Assembly (NCBI GenBank): GCA_018894105.1
Contig: CM032120.1
Location: forward strand, 29,844,710-29,908,709
Direction of reading: 5' to 3'
DNA length: 64,000 nt
From: Jacaranda mimosifolia
Taxonomy: Eukaryota; Streptophyta; Magnoliopsida; Lamiales; Bignoniaceae
Each line of letters starts with the position of its first letter. Positions within the stretch are counted from its first letter, which is position 1. A program made the translations under genes and the position numbers. Positions 37,379-48,806 of the stretch are shown in pieces. The notes under the pieces were generated by a model that was given only the letters and a program-made list of their open reading frames with translations, did no database searches and was not told the DNA's origin.

Positions 37379-37432
37379 TGTTTGGGAACGTTCTCCCAGA
37401 ACAGGCTTGTTCTGGGAAACATTCCCAAACAA
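37379..37432. repeat. near-perfect hairpin at the right end of the Harbinger element
   Basis: Two arms of 24-25 bases, TGTTTGGGAACGTTCTCCCA... and its inverted partner ...GGGAAACATTCCCAAACA, separated by only GGCT. The outer arm is the terminal inverted repeat itself, so the end of the element is duplicated head to head. The two arms differ at two or three positions. Confidence 0.85.
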
Positions 37433-37439
37433 AGCCTAA

Positions 37440-38468
37440 ATAAATATTTTCAAAAAACGAAATGTGGGAGCAAATAAAATTGTACTAGTTTGAATAGGTA
37501 AAGAGAATATATTTATTTTAACATCATAAAACAATACATAATAAATAAAAGACTTATTGAAATTCATAATTTTTTAAACAAGATCAAAATTAAAGTTTCA
37601 ACCTATTTTTTTTAAAACGATATGGATTAACTTTTAAAACAAATGCAAAACTAGAAATTAAATTAAAAAGGTTTCAACAATATATAAAGTAGGTATTATA
37701 GTTTATATGGGAATCCTAATGCATTTGAAAATAATCCCTTTCGAAAAGGGAATATATATATATATATATATATGTTATTGCACTAATGAAGATGACATTT
37801 GCAACCACGGTAATATCTGAAAATTGTGATAATTTAGAATTATGAAAAATCAGGATTATTTTAATGTATAAAAATTGATCTATACTTGTTTTGATTGGTT
37901 CGAATGTATATTTGCTTCAATTTAAATATACTCGTGATGCGTACCGATCAGGTATGTAATAATCAATACTTAAATTATGGATCCACCTACTCCACATGGA
38001 TCTAGATTTCAAATACTTGTTGATGGTTATATTATAATTTATTTGATAAAGTTGTCCATCACTCATAAGTATCGCAAACCTTTCTTGGGGATGTTAACTA
38101 TATTATAAGAATCTTTTAACAATTTTCATGTTACTTTTTCATTCGATCATATCTAATGATATAATCTAACGATATTATTAGTAATATATTAAATATCCAT
38201 AATATAAACAAACCCAATAAAACTCCACAATGGATAGAATTGATACCCAACATTTATAGAGTTATTTATACAAATCATACACAATCACATTAAAGCAACC
38301 AGCCACACCCCCTTTATGTTATTGAAGAGATCTTAAAATTCAAATTTCAATCTCATTAATTTATTTTTTAGAAAAATAAAAACATGTTATATGTAAAATA
38401 ATATATTGGTCTTTCAAAAGTTATGCCATATTCATTCAAGATATAGGAAAGTAACTAAAAAAAAATAG
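37440..38468. other. AT-rich intergenic DNA
   Basis: No gene is seen. Contains (TA)n at about 37750-37773. Confidence 0.6.
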
Positions 38469-39101
38469 GAAAGATTACTAAACACTTCTTAAAATATATT
38501 TTTACATCTAAAAAGTCCTTTAAAAATATTTTCCATACTCAAATACTCATTCCATCAACTTTTCACTCCAAAAGACCCAACAACTAATTTTTTTGACTCA
38601 ATCGCACCCTTAATTTATTAAATTCTTTAAGTTATCCTTAACTTATTAAATTTAGAAACTTAATGAGTTAGATTTTTTAATAGAATATTTTCTTTAATTT
38701 TTTTAAATTGATTTCTTTCAATGATGATTTTAAGTTTAATAAACTAAAAGTTCTGAAGAAATATATTTCTTTAATTTTTAAATATATATAAATTACAATA
38801 GAAGTACTTATAAATTCTAAAATCAAATGAACTAAACACAAAGACTAAAGTTTTTTTAAAATTCATAAATAACTTTTTTAATTTTTACTAAAAAGAGAGT
38901 TCAAATGAATTAATTTTGATAAATAAAAAATTTTCTAGTGTGAGATATGCAAGGGTAATTTTGTTCAAAAATAGAGAAAAAGTTAATAGTTGGACTTTTT
39001 GGAATAAAAAATTTGCGAAATAAGTTTGTTAGATTGAAAAATTATTTTATAGGTTTTGTAGATATGAAAATTTATTTTAAGGGGGTTTTAGTAATTTACC
39101 C
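38469..39101. mobile_element. non-autonomous element with long inverted repeats (MULE-like)
   Basis: The left arm starts GGAAAGATTACTAAACACTT and the reversed right arm GGGTAAATTACTAAAACCCC. They stay alignable for about 140 bases, sharing CTTAAAATA-ATTTT, CATCTA, a CCAAAAAG-CC-AAC block and CACCCTT/TACCCTT. About 630 bp, non-coding. The flanks are A/T runs, so the target duplication (7 of 9 bases alike) is not decisive. Long inverted ends favour a MULE-type element. Confidence 0.55.
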
Positions 39102-39842
39102 AAAAATTTATTAAAATCTTTGACAAAAAATGTTAGTTGGAATATGCTTCTTAATTATATTATTTGTGTTAAGTGGAATTTTTTATTGTTTAGTATTTCA
39201 TGCTCATAATTAAGTCCACAATCATTTTAGTGGACTAATATACAGTCTTATATTATGTTTTACTAGATTTTTCTTGTCATATAAATTGTATAGAGGGAGG
39301 TTAATTAGTAAGTAAGCTAATAACAAACCTTATCTACCTAGCACATTCATTCTCTTAACCTCTTAAAGGAGAAATATAAGAAAACCTCCCTTAAGTTAGT
39401 TGCATAACAAAAGAAAACGACTTTTGCCATAAAGGTCTATTTTATAAAAGATGGAAAAATTAAATTATTCAAATTAGCTTAGATCATATGACCAGTGTCT
39501 TTTGTGCGCTAATGTGAATAATTGAAACTATAAGGACAAATTAGTAAAAGAACTAAAAACTTCAATGGGCTAAACTAATTATCAAATAAAAAGGCCAGAG
39601 AGCCAAAAAAAGATTAAGTTCATAAGAAGGGCAACAAAACATTAATGGGCCCAGGTTCATCAAGAAAAAATTATAAATATGAAGCCTCAAAGAGAACTTG
39701 GGTAGAAAAATCATTCGCAAAGAATAGAAAATTTTCAAGAACATTTGAGAGCTAAAAATCTCTCTGCATGAATTCCAAAGAAAACAAACCGATAGACTGA
39801 TGTCTACTAAAAAGGACCTTGCTCCACTTTTGTGCAACATCA

Positions 39843-39862
39843 TTTTGGCATTGTCTGTGTGA
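39843..39862 (+). other. degenerate tRNA primer-binding site of a Tat-like gypsy element
   Basis: TTTTGGCATTGTCTGTGTGA resembles TTTGGCGCCGTCTGTGGGA, the primer-binding site seen intact at 58807-58826. The sequence to its left (about 39300-39842), with TATAAATA near 39672, is then the remains of the 5' LTR. Its outer edge could not be found. Confidence 0.5.
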
Positions 39863-40428
39863 ATTCTGAATTGTGAAGAAGAAATAGTTGAGGATGCAGA
39901 TGAGATTGAGAGCTTGTAACTCTAGCAACCAGGTGGCCTTGACACCAGAGAATATGGAGAGTTACTAACTCGAAACACTATTGCACTCAATGCCGGAGCT
40001 AGCCCCGAATGCACAACCAACGCTGGATGAGACGTCGGCACAGTAGGCACCTTTCTAGAGATCCCATCCTTCTATTACCCAGAGGCGTTGAAAACCCTAC
40101 TAGAGAATGTTGTCGCACAATATGTGGCCAAAAAGTGGTCGCTCAATATGCTAGAGAGTCATCCCTAAGAGCTGTGGCAATCCACCTACCGGAGTCGAGG
40201 GGGTTCATCCTCCCTAGAGAGAACTAAGTGAAAAGGCAACAATGAACGTAACACTACCCTTCTTCCTTTGTCCGAGCAGGCAGACACACACTCCTCACTC
40301 CAAGTGGGCTCCACTCAGCGGCCTTTACTAATACTGGTGTCCAGATGTATTCCTTGGTGCCATAGCTATTAAAAGGAGTAAGGAGCTAATATCATCCTTT
40401 ACTTGTTGTTCTCCCATGATGCATCCTT

Positions 40429-41277
40429 TTGTTTCCAACCACCTTGGCGAAAGTACTCCTTCCTGGAATAAAGATAGCCTATTTACAAAAGTTCGGTGGC
40501 ACTGTGGCTCAAGAGTACTTAGATAATTTCCTGATAAGGGTGGATCTCTACAAGTTGAGTGAAGATACATGTCACAAGCCCTTCCACACCATATTCATAA
40601 AGCATGCCTTGATTGGTTCAATCAGATGCCAGCTAAGTTATGAAATGTTGGCGCAATGCTTCATCCAAAACTTCTGCACTAGTGGTAGATACCCAAGAAA
40701 GTGGCATATGTGTTGACCATAAAGGAGAAAGAAAAAGAGTCCTTGAGGACTTGCCTAAAAAATGCTTTGTTCAAGTGGCACACGAGATCATCAACTAAGA
40801 ATTCCTACCCAACAACATCCAACAGAACATGAAACACTTGAAATTTCGAAGTTAATTATTAGAAAACCTTCCACTAATCCAGAAGAGCTTTTGATGTATG
40901 CCGAGAAGTACAGGAGGATTGAGGAAGCTATTATTGCTCTGTTAGCTCATAAGAGCAAAACATGCGATGAAGAAAGCAAGAAGATTGTGGGTGCGGCCCC
41001 TCCAAGCACTAACTACATAATCTCTACTTACTGCTCCTAAGGTAGAGATTCTGATCGTAACATTACAACGTGGTCTCATCCAACGACCTCTTCAGAAGAC
41101 AATAGAGGATCCAAAGAGCCAAAGTCGGACAAGTGGTGCCTCTTCCACCATAATGGCAGACATACCACCGAGGAGTGTAGATATTTGAGGAATGATATTG
41201 AAAAACTAATTCGAAGGGGACACCTCAAGGAGTATGTTGTGCAAAGGCCATCCAATCTTAAGAAGAGCTCTCTTAAG
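40429..41277 (+). pseudogene. gypsy gag relic
   Basis: The frame at 40429-40716 contains KFGGTVAQEYLDNFLIRVDL, the start of the retrotransposon gag capsid domain, and a FIKHALIGSI-region matching its middle. 40762-41040 continues with ELLMYAEKYRRIEEAI. 41060-41277 holds a CCHC-like knuckle (WCLFHHNGRHTTEECRYL) followed by IEKLIRRGHLKEYV, which normally links gag to protease in Tat elements. The first cysteine of the knuckle is present. Several frameshifts separate the pieces. Confidence 0.75.
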
Positions 41278-41469
41278 TGAGAAAGCAACGATCGCCAACG
41301 ATGACCTGACGATTATCTATATTTTAAGGACCGACAAAATCAACATAACTCTGAGAATCTCCCTAAAGCTGGAGTTATCTTAGTAATCTCAGAAGGACCA
41401 GCTTGTGGAGACTCCACCAACACCAAAAAAGTACTGGTGTAAGCGGCAAGGTAAGCACAAGCTCATATA

Positions 41470-41830
41470 GTTGATCCCATCTTGAAGTCTTTGAGATACA
41501 TCCGCCAACTCCCAGCATCATCTTTGGTGAGGGGGATATGGAACATGGACAAGAAGACCACAACAATGTGCTAGTGATCTCTGCATCCCTCACCAACTTT
41601 TGGGTGAAGAAAATATTAGTAAATAGTAGTAGCTCAGTAGATATCTCATTCCACGATGCATTTTTGCAATTAAAAGTGGACAATGTACAGCTGCAAAAGA
41701 TCAACATGTTCTAAGAAGTGGTCTTAAAATATCATATAAAGCTGAAATTCCCTTACCCAAGTGAAACTGAAGAAGCTATTGGCAATTTGAGAGCATCTAG
41801 AAAGTGCTAAGCTAACACCTTGGAGAGTAG
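41470..41830 (+). pseudogene. gypsy protease relic
   Basis: Plus-strand translation gives HNNVLVISASLTNFWVKKIL followed by VNSSSSVDISFHDAF, the region of the aspartic protease active site; family members have D[GS]GSSAD, so the catalytic Asp appears replaced by Asn. Then KLKFPYPSETEEAIGNLRAS matches the segment just after the protease (KFPTP...G.V.G.Q..AR). The sequence between is shortened, so part of the domain is deleted. Confidence 0.6.
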
Positions 41831-42216
41831 TAAGAGCCCTGCCTCCAAGATGGATTAGATAAAATAGCTTCAAGATAACAAGAAGAGAGACAAGGGCAAA
41901 TGCATGCTACAAGACACCACCATCATAAAGTTCATGATGGAGATTGACCCCCGTATTCTAGAACGCATCACCTATGGCACTCTTTTTTATTTCTAATCTT
42001 TCTTAGAACAACTTTTGATTTAATAAGTTGGTATTTATTCTGAAGCATTATTTCTTTCCAAGCAGGAAGTTAAATTCTAATTTGATTTGAATAAAGCTAA
42101 CCTAATCTGGGATGGCACCTTGATACTGCTATTCTTTAGAATGAATGCAATTTTTCATATGTTACTATCTATAACCATGAATTGATTTACTCAAAATTCT
42201 TGTGCATTGTTCTCCA

Positions 42217-42770
42217 GAGCCCCTTTAACGGCTCTCCAACATAATCTCACTTAAAGCTCCTTTTGGAGTACGTGGTCACTAACTCGGCATAATCCCACTA
42301 TAACGCTCCTCCAGGAGGATGTGGTCTTCACCCAAATACAATCCTACTACAAGGCTCCTCCGAAAGTATGTAGTTGCTATTCAGGCATAATCCCATTACG
42401 TTATCCTTTTATGGATAGGGTCATTGCCCAAAAAGCCCATTATAATTTCTTTAGATAGTTGGCATATCCTCAATGTAATTCTACTATAAGATCCCTCCAG
42501 GGATACATGGTCACCATTAAAAGCCCAGAGTAAAACCTTTTTGAAGATGAGTACCAACTCTTTAGCGTGATTCTATTATATTATTCCTGAGGAAGCATGC
42601 AGTAACAAATCAAAAAAGCCCACCATAAATCCTTCCTGAAGGAAGGTGGTAACATGTACTTCAAAAATAAAGATATGTTGATACTTAACCAATTAAGTGT
42701 AAGCCTACTACATGGCCTCCTAAGAAGCATATGGCTACACTCCTTACATCAATTACTAAACCCTCCAGAT
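42217..42770. repeat. array of mini-hairpins, period about 48 bp
   Basis: Successive short inverted repeats occur at near-regular spacing, each with a different sequence: GAGCC/GGCTC (42217), CTCC/GGAG (42257), CTCC/GGAG (42306), TATCC/GGATA (42402), ATCCC/GGGAT (42491), TTCC/GGAA (42584) and CCTTCC/GGAAGG (42631). Loops are 3-8 bases. Flanking words (ATAATCCCACTA, ATGTGGTC, AAAGCCC) recur weakly, so these are diverged copies of a ~48-bp unit. The series resumes at 45690 beyond the solo LTR. Confidence 0.65.
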
Positions 42771-42843
42771 GGCGCATGGTCCATGCGTCACTTCTCATTA
42801 TATTGACTTGACATTTGGTGATAAGACCCTTTGAATATGGCTC

Positions 42844-45645
42844 TGTTACATCCCAATTTTTAGAATATCAGTTTAAATTGATTGGAATTAAATTAATTAA
42901 AGTTTATGTGGAAATGTTGGGAATTGAAGGATTTAACTGTAAATAAAGAAGGGACTGGATTGTTTGAAATTATAAAGTTTAGGGGGGTTAATGTGAGATA
43001 AATAAAAGCCTAAGGACTTTAGAATAAACTAGTTTGGACCTAATTGACTGAAATTAAGAATGTTAGGGGTCAAAGTGTGAGAAATAGAAATTAGAGGACT
43101 AAATTGAAGATTAATGACCAAATTGAAGGCGGTGAAAAACTTTAGGGGTGCAAATGAAGTCGGTTAAAATTTTTGGGGCCAAAATTGAAGAAGCTGAAAA
43201 TATCTTTACATGAGGACAAAATTTCCTCAAATTCTTAAAAAATGCCCAAAGTTCAACCTACCAGCGAATTATCAGAAAACGGCCGTAAAGCTTGAAAGTG
43301 AACCGATAGAAAGACTCCCCTCATCTCAAGGATCACTCACATACCAAACATTACCCAGAATAACCGGTGATATTGTCGAAAAATAAAAGCCAACGGCGAA
43401 GCTCGGCGGAGATGACGGTTTCACCGCTTTCGACGGTGGAACGAAGATGGGTTTTGGTTGTGGGGCTATGGGTAAGCTCATGGTGGCGTTGATTTGGGGT
43501 TTCAACTTGTGGTGATGGTGGAATTGAAGGTGGTTGTTCGCGGCGGCGCTAGGGCTTGGCCGCGTACTTGGACAACCAATTGATGGCCGAATCGGTGGAT
43601 TTTTGTAAAATTGATTGGGGCATTTTGCTCGCCGTGGTAAGGCACACCTGATGGTGGTTACGTTCTCCATCTCCGGCGGCGGCGCGTAACGATGGCGTTT
43701 GGGGCAATTTTGTGCATAATGAAGTTTTGGACTTATCTAGACTATTTCGGGCTTGAGATTGGACCTTGGATCGACCTAATTTGGGTAAATTTCAATAATC
43801 GAATTTTAATTCGATTGAATTATCGAATGTAATTGGATTCTTTTTGAATGAAGTCTAATTGTGATCTGAACTAAGATTGTTAAACTACGATTTAGCCTAA
43901 GGTTATGAGTTAATTATATAATTGATATAATATCGAATTCAATCGGCTCGGAGGAATTATTAGATTGTTGTTGAGACCTTAAATAAGATGTTAACAACTA
44001 GTTTACCGACTTATTGAGTTAATGACTATGATAAGTGATTAGCTTGCATAGTTGAGTGTAACATGGAAATTGAGAATTATGACTGAACAGTTAGAGTAAT
44101 TGAGGAACGTGATAAGGATATTTAAGTGCATTAAGAAATATGATTCAGAAATCATAATCAATGTTGGGTTTAGGTTATGTACCCGAACTTCAAATCAATT
44201 GGGAAACAAGGTCATGGACTGTTTAAACATCTAAGAATTATCAGGACTATGTCGGAATACCCATAAGTTTGATAATGACATTTGTTATATTTATAGTTAA
44301 GACTCGGGGGATTGATGAAATGATAACTCGAGTTATCTTATGACAGTTCTTGGGCTGACTAGGAAGCTAGAATCTGAGTGATCATGCGACTAGGAATTTC
44401 TCTGCAATTTTCAGGTGAGTTTATACTTATTAGTATGAGATTTCTTTGCTAGGGAAAGAACAAATATACTTGTTGTATATTCTGATCGCTTGATTCTTTT
44501 TAATCTATGTGTTGAAAATAGTACTCCACATCGCCCTTTTATAATTAGTGCTTTTGTTGATATTGATTGATATCGCTTTACCTGATATTTGGGGATTGTA
44601 TTGAGGAAATTGAAAAGTGATTTCAAAATATATATTTTACTTGCCATGTCTATCTTAAAACCAGCTTGGGTTGAATAAGTGATTATATGCTTAACATGGC
44701 GAAGTGATACATTAGGTTATATGCTGTTGGATGCATTCAGTGATATCAGTAATTATACTCAATACCTTTGGGGGTGGGCCTTGGGATCGGTTACGAAAGA
44801 TGGCTGGGTAGAACGGTCAGCGATGACAGATCTTTTGGTCGATACCCATGCACGATACACATAAAATCCCTACTTAGTAGGCCAGCTGGAGGTAGCCACC
44901 TATGAGCGGGATCAGGCATGCAGCTAGCCATACCTAGTGAATATTTAAGCATACGAGCCGATCACTCGGTACTTCGAAGGAATAAAGATTTTCGTGTTTT
45001 CGAAAGTGGAGTGATAAGGTCGGAGAACCACCAACAGCTTAACAGTGAAAATGTTTTGTTTAATTATGTTTAGTTTATTTTGTATGCTTGACACTTGTAC
45101 TTTGAATCTCAAATATTTGACCGAATCTAGTGAATGTTCAAATGGCATATCGACCCCCTTTTTAATGATAGCTGAGGTTTAAACTTATGTGAGAGACAGT
45201 GAATTTTGTGAAGTCTCATCACCGGTATGGGATGGTGGTGAGATGGATCACCTCAAAACTTTGACTAAAACCTTCTCTCACAATTTTTGAAAATATTTAT
45301 GCTTTTATTTGTCTCCTATGTCATAATTGTGAAATTGTCATTTTGTTGTTATTGCTATACTATCTCACTAAGTTATTCGGACTTACGTTGTTTTATTGTT
45401 TCTTCCGTTCCTTGCCCCAGATAGAATCAAGTGACGAAGATAGACTAACCCAGGCGACACATGAGGTAATGGGGGTGATAAAAGTCTATATTTCGATTCG
45501 AACTAGAACATCCAATGAAGGTCGTTATAGAATTTAATTACTTTGGGATTTTTGAGAAATATATTTTTTGTTGTAAAGAAGACGTGTGATACTGTTTGAG
45601 TAGCACCTTAGCTGGAAGCAGACGCCTTCCGATCGGGGCATTACA
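42844..45645 (+). mobile_element. solo LTR of a Ty3/gypsy chromovirus
   Basis: Begins TGTTACATCCC and ends GGGGCATTACA, the characteristic ends of Tekay/Del-type chromovirus LTRs, and is flanked by a perfect 5-bp duplication GGCTC (42839-42843 and 45646-45650). No gag or pol sequence and no internal copy of the LTR ends occur in its 2,802 bp, so it is a single LTR left after recombination between the two LTRs of a full element. Minus-strand frames inside (for example 43326-43670, proline-rich) are chance. Strand is assigned from the usual polarity of the ends. Confidence 0.85.
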
Positions 45646-45689
45646 GGCTCGTTCTCTAACATTACCTCAACACTTAACATCAACGATAA

Positions 45690-46030
45690 AGACCTCCTTA
45701 ATGAGGCCTACAGTCAAACTTCATTACTATAATTGCTAATAGAGTTAAGACTCTTTAAATGGGATCCTTTGCAAACATCATCACAACACTTAGTTTTTAA
45801 GCCCTTGCAAGCGAGAAATACAACTACTTCCCAAACAAATCATTATGAACCATGATGGAACCTCACAATAGTGCGTCCAACTTATTTTATGCGATTGATT
45901 TAGCATTGCGAATAAGACCTCATAAGTAAGGTACATGATAAATTTAACTTGAATGTGAAAAGGTCTCTTTAGTGAGACTAACTTGCTCATGTGTTACTTT
46001 ATATGACTTGATAATATCCCTTCAAAAGGA
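45690..46030. repeat. continuation of the mini-hairpin array
   Basis: After the solo LTR the same pattern continues: CCTC/GAGG (45693), ACCT/AGGT (45917), GTCTC/GAGAC (45963) and TCC/GGA (about 46019), with weaker ones between, still about 45-55 bp apart. The host array was therefore one block before the LTR inserted. Confidence 0.5.
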
Positions 46031-46859
46031 CTTGCGACAAATATTAATAAAAAGAGGCTCTATACCTGCCCTACACGTTCCTATCATGCATTGAGCTTGT
46101 ATCAATAATATAACAATCACTTAGAATTTGAATACTTAACTAAATGCACACACAAATCCAGCAAAGGTTTCTTTATGTCCTATACCAAATGCCAAGTCTG
46201 GCCAACCAAATTTAAAGCACAATCAATGACTTTGGAAAGAACATAGACGCTCCTTAAAGAAAAAGATAGAAAAAAGAGAAACATGATAGATACCTCCAAC
46301 ACCTTAACAAATGTAGGAGTCTAAGATGCCAAACAGGGTACCCAATGCTGGCGTCTAACATGGGCGCCCAGAACCCCCTAGCTTTGCCCAACATCTAATT
46401 GACGTCTAGCATGCAGTGGTGCAACTAAGCATCTACTCGATGGGGTTCGAAATAATTACTTCATGCGAGCAAATCCTACGTGTGAAACATAAAGGTTCAA
46501 AGATCCACTGATAATATCGCGTAAAAATAGTGAAGTTCACATAAGATGAGTTCTTCATATGACTTAGCGAAAAAAGGATAAACATGACAACACTTGATAG
46601 TCAAACACTTGGCTAAATACTTAAACAAACATGAATAAATAAGGACTCCTTAAATAAAAAATGGAGTAAGCACCTTAAGTGACAAACAATGTTTGGTAAA
46701 CACTTGGCCTCCAAAAGGAATAATAAAATCCAAAAGGCAAGCGAAACACTACTTAACCTAGATGAAAATGTCAAGTTGTATCAAACAATAAACAAAAATT
46801 AAAAACTCCTATCTACTATTCCTCTAAAAGAAAAATCTCTACTCTTAAGAAGCTACCTC

Positions 46860-47260
46860 AACTGGATCCTCTACCATCACTTCTACATCGATTTCAGATA
46901 CCTCTCCAAGTTCTCAAGTAGAAAGATTGACTGGAAAAATGGAGTCTAACATCAATAAGTCTTGGGCATGGTACCACCTAATCTCATTCAATATATGGTG
47001 ATAGTCTTGGATGATTTGCTCATAGATCGCCATAGCCTCTATTTCAATAGCCTTAAAAACTTATTAGAGCCTTTAAACTCTTTGACTACGTCTAAGTGAG
47101 CAACATTAACGAGCATCTTTCCCATAGAGGGCTCTAAAAACTTCTTCTACTCTTCACTTCTTTAGTGTATTGCGCCTTCAGTTGCTCATATTCTTTCTGC
47201 AACTTCGCTAACTCCTCATCCTGTTGACTCTGCTATCAAACTACTTTGGTGGCCTTTTAC
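46860..47260 (-). pseudogene. antisense ORF relic in the Tat-like element
   Basis: Minus-strand translation near 47240-47150 gives EELAKLQKEYEQLKAQYTKEVK, a clear coiled-coil heptad pattern, followed after stops by IEAMAIYEQIIQDYHHILNE and an acidic tail. No catalytic domain. Its position near the 3' end and on the opposite strand to gag fits the antisense extra ORFs of some Tat elements. Function of such ORFs is unknown. Confidence 0.35.
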
Positions 47261-47592
47261 TTACGCCATGTCACCATCGCCGCAACTCCTTTTTCGTGGC
47301 AGGACATATGCTCCTCTAAGTACCAACCCGCACTTAAAAATGCTATAGGCACAAAGATCATGTGAGGCCATCTCAACTATTGTCAAAATCCTATTAGATT
47401 GCATATAGTAATTTTATGCAATTACCATACATGCCAAATAGGAAACTAAATTTCATGGTAAATATCATTATTGCATGCATTAGATAACAATGATTTTGAG
47501 GTTATTAACATGGACCTCCAATGTAAGGACTTTCATTTACTAAAGCTTTTTTTGCATGCAGAAATCAATGATGCCGGATAGGACGACCACAA

Positions 47593-48036
47593 TTGCTCAA
47601 TACAAGGTTTAGAGACATGATTTATTCATGTAGAACCAATTTTAAATTCCTCTATGATGTTGATAAATATGAAGTCAGTATATTTGTCACTGTTCGGCAG
47701 GTCTGCCGGTGGCGGGGGCTTGGGTTTGACTCCTTAGGTCAGAATGGAGAAAGGTCAATGGTCATGTGGTCATTGGATGAGTTCTTGAAAGTAGGTGTTA
47801 GTGAGCTGAGATCTCATATTATTTCCCTGTTTGCATTAAATAAAGAGGTATTTATAGGGGTGATTGAGTTGGCTATACATTATTCGTCTAACGTGGAGTT
47901 ATATCTCCTCAAACATGTGGCATCCTTGGACCATCAAGATTTTCTCCTATTGTTAGGATATGGGTCAGGTTGTGGTCCGACCCATTTCAAAAAGATACGG
48001 ATCCTAAGAACCTCACTTTATAATTTGGCACTTTAG
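47593..48036 (+). CDS. hypothetical protein, 147 aa
   Basis: An open frame of 147 codons between the gypsy relic and the second MULE. I do not recognise any domain. The protein starts MLNTRFRDMIYSCRTNF, has ordinary composition and a few hydrophobic stretches, and no signal peptide. It may be a fragment of an unidentified gene, part of a retroelement, or chance. No splice context or promoter could be assigned. Confidence 0.2.
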   Translation: MLNTRFRDMIYSCRTNFKFLYDVDKYEVSIFVTVRQVCRWRGLGFDSLGQNGERSMVMWSLDEFLKVGVSELRSHIISLFALNKEVFIGVIELAIHYSSNVELYLLKHVASLDHQDFLLLLGYGSGCGPTHFKKIRILRTSLYNLAL

Positions 48037-48572
48037 TATGAAGACCTACCAACTTTGGAGGGAAATAAAATGAGATTATGAAGCCAAAAATTAATAAAAC
48101 CTACATTAATTAATTTATCTCATTGAGGAGATGTTGTTACTGTAGCTAAGTGCTAAAATTAATGAAGTATTGAATGAGCAAATTGAATTAAAGAGTGAAC
48201 TATGAGCTAAGGATTGTTTAAGACATGAGAGTGGGTGGATAGTGTCCCAAGCTAATCTAGTGTCATTTCATCAGAAAAATACATACATACATATGCATAC
48301 TCTAGCATACACATTTCATTAAGTACAAAGGTTCAAATCAGTCCGATTTTGAGATTCAGTAGATAGGAGTTCTGCCCTTGGCCATTCAGAGTCATTGTAT
48401 CTTTGGAAGTTGTCCGTCAACAATCATCGGGCACCAGTGAGATATAGATAAAACCTTAAGGAAGTTGCATTTGTGTAGGCCAAGACCCATTGTGATTCTG
48501 TTCATTGGTTTTGTACTCAACTTTGCTATTGGTTTGCCTTTTTTTCTATTTATCTTTCCTTAATTTATTCTT
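48037..48572. other. short intergenic stretch
   Basis: No gene or repeat is recognised apart from a short CATA repeat near 48280-48300. Confidence 0.5.
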
Positions 48573-48573
48573 T

Positions 48574-48806
48574 GGGAAAATTGCAAATTTAGTCCCAAAC
48601 TTTAGGCCCTGTTGCAACTATAGTCTCAAGCTTCTCAAAATTACCAAACTTAGTCTCATATGTTAGGGTACCATTTCAAAGAATATCCTGCCGTCAACTT
48701 TTGGATGGAAAACTCACGTGCCCTATTAATACAGTTCATCCTGTGCAAATTATAATGTGAGGAATCCAGCATGGTGAATAAAATTTTGGAGGGGATCCAC
48801 ATTGGC
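48574..48806 (+). repeat. MULE left terminal inverted repeat (about 233 bp)
   Basis: Pairs with 63118-63350 with few mismatches over its whole length, including small gaps in the middle. Confidence 0.9.

Larger units (their letters stand above)
25498..37436 (-). mobile_element. large PIF/Harbinger transposon, decayed
   Basis: The interior encodes, all on the minus strand, a Myb/SANT ORF1 (30520-31517) and a PIF-type DDE transposase (28942-30261), the two-gene layout of autonomous PIF/Harbinger elements. Proposed edges carry TAA on both sides (25495-25497 and 37437-37439). The right end read inward is GGCTTTGTTTGGGAATG, the left GGCAGTGCTTTGTTATG; they agree on GGC and CTTTGTT-ATG words with an insertion. 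At 11.9 kb it is two to three times the usual size. The excess is AT-rich DNA (31800-37100) and a second Myb-like gene (26300-28604), so later insertions inside are likely. Boundaries are less certain than the gene content. Confidence 0.55.
39843..47350 (+). mobile_element. decayed Ty3/gypsy (Tat-like) retrotransposon, split by a solo LTR
   Basis: Order on the plus strand: primer-binding site (39843), gag (40429-41277), protease relic (about 41470-41830), a non-coding spacer of mini-hairpin repeats (42217-42770, continuing at 45690-46030) and an antisense coiled-coil ORF relic (about 47260-46860). Reverse transcriptase, RNase H and integrase are missing. Extra and antisense ORFs near the 3' end are known in the Tat lineage, which supports this placement. 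A 2.8-kb solo LTR was inserted later at 42844-45645. The 3' LTR could not be recognised, so the right edge is approximate. Confidence 0.6.

Noticed and set aside
43326..43670. Proline-rich 114-codon ORF
   Set aside because: Lies wholly inside the solo LTR, on the strand opposite to its likely polarity, with no family match.
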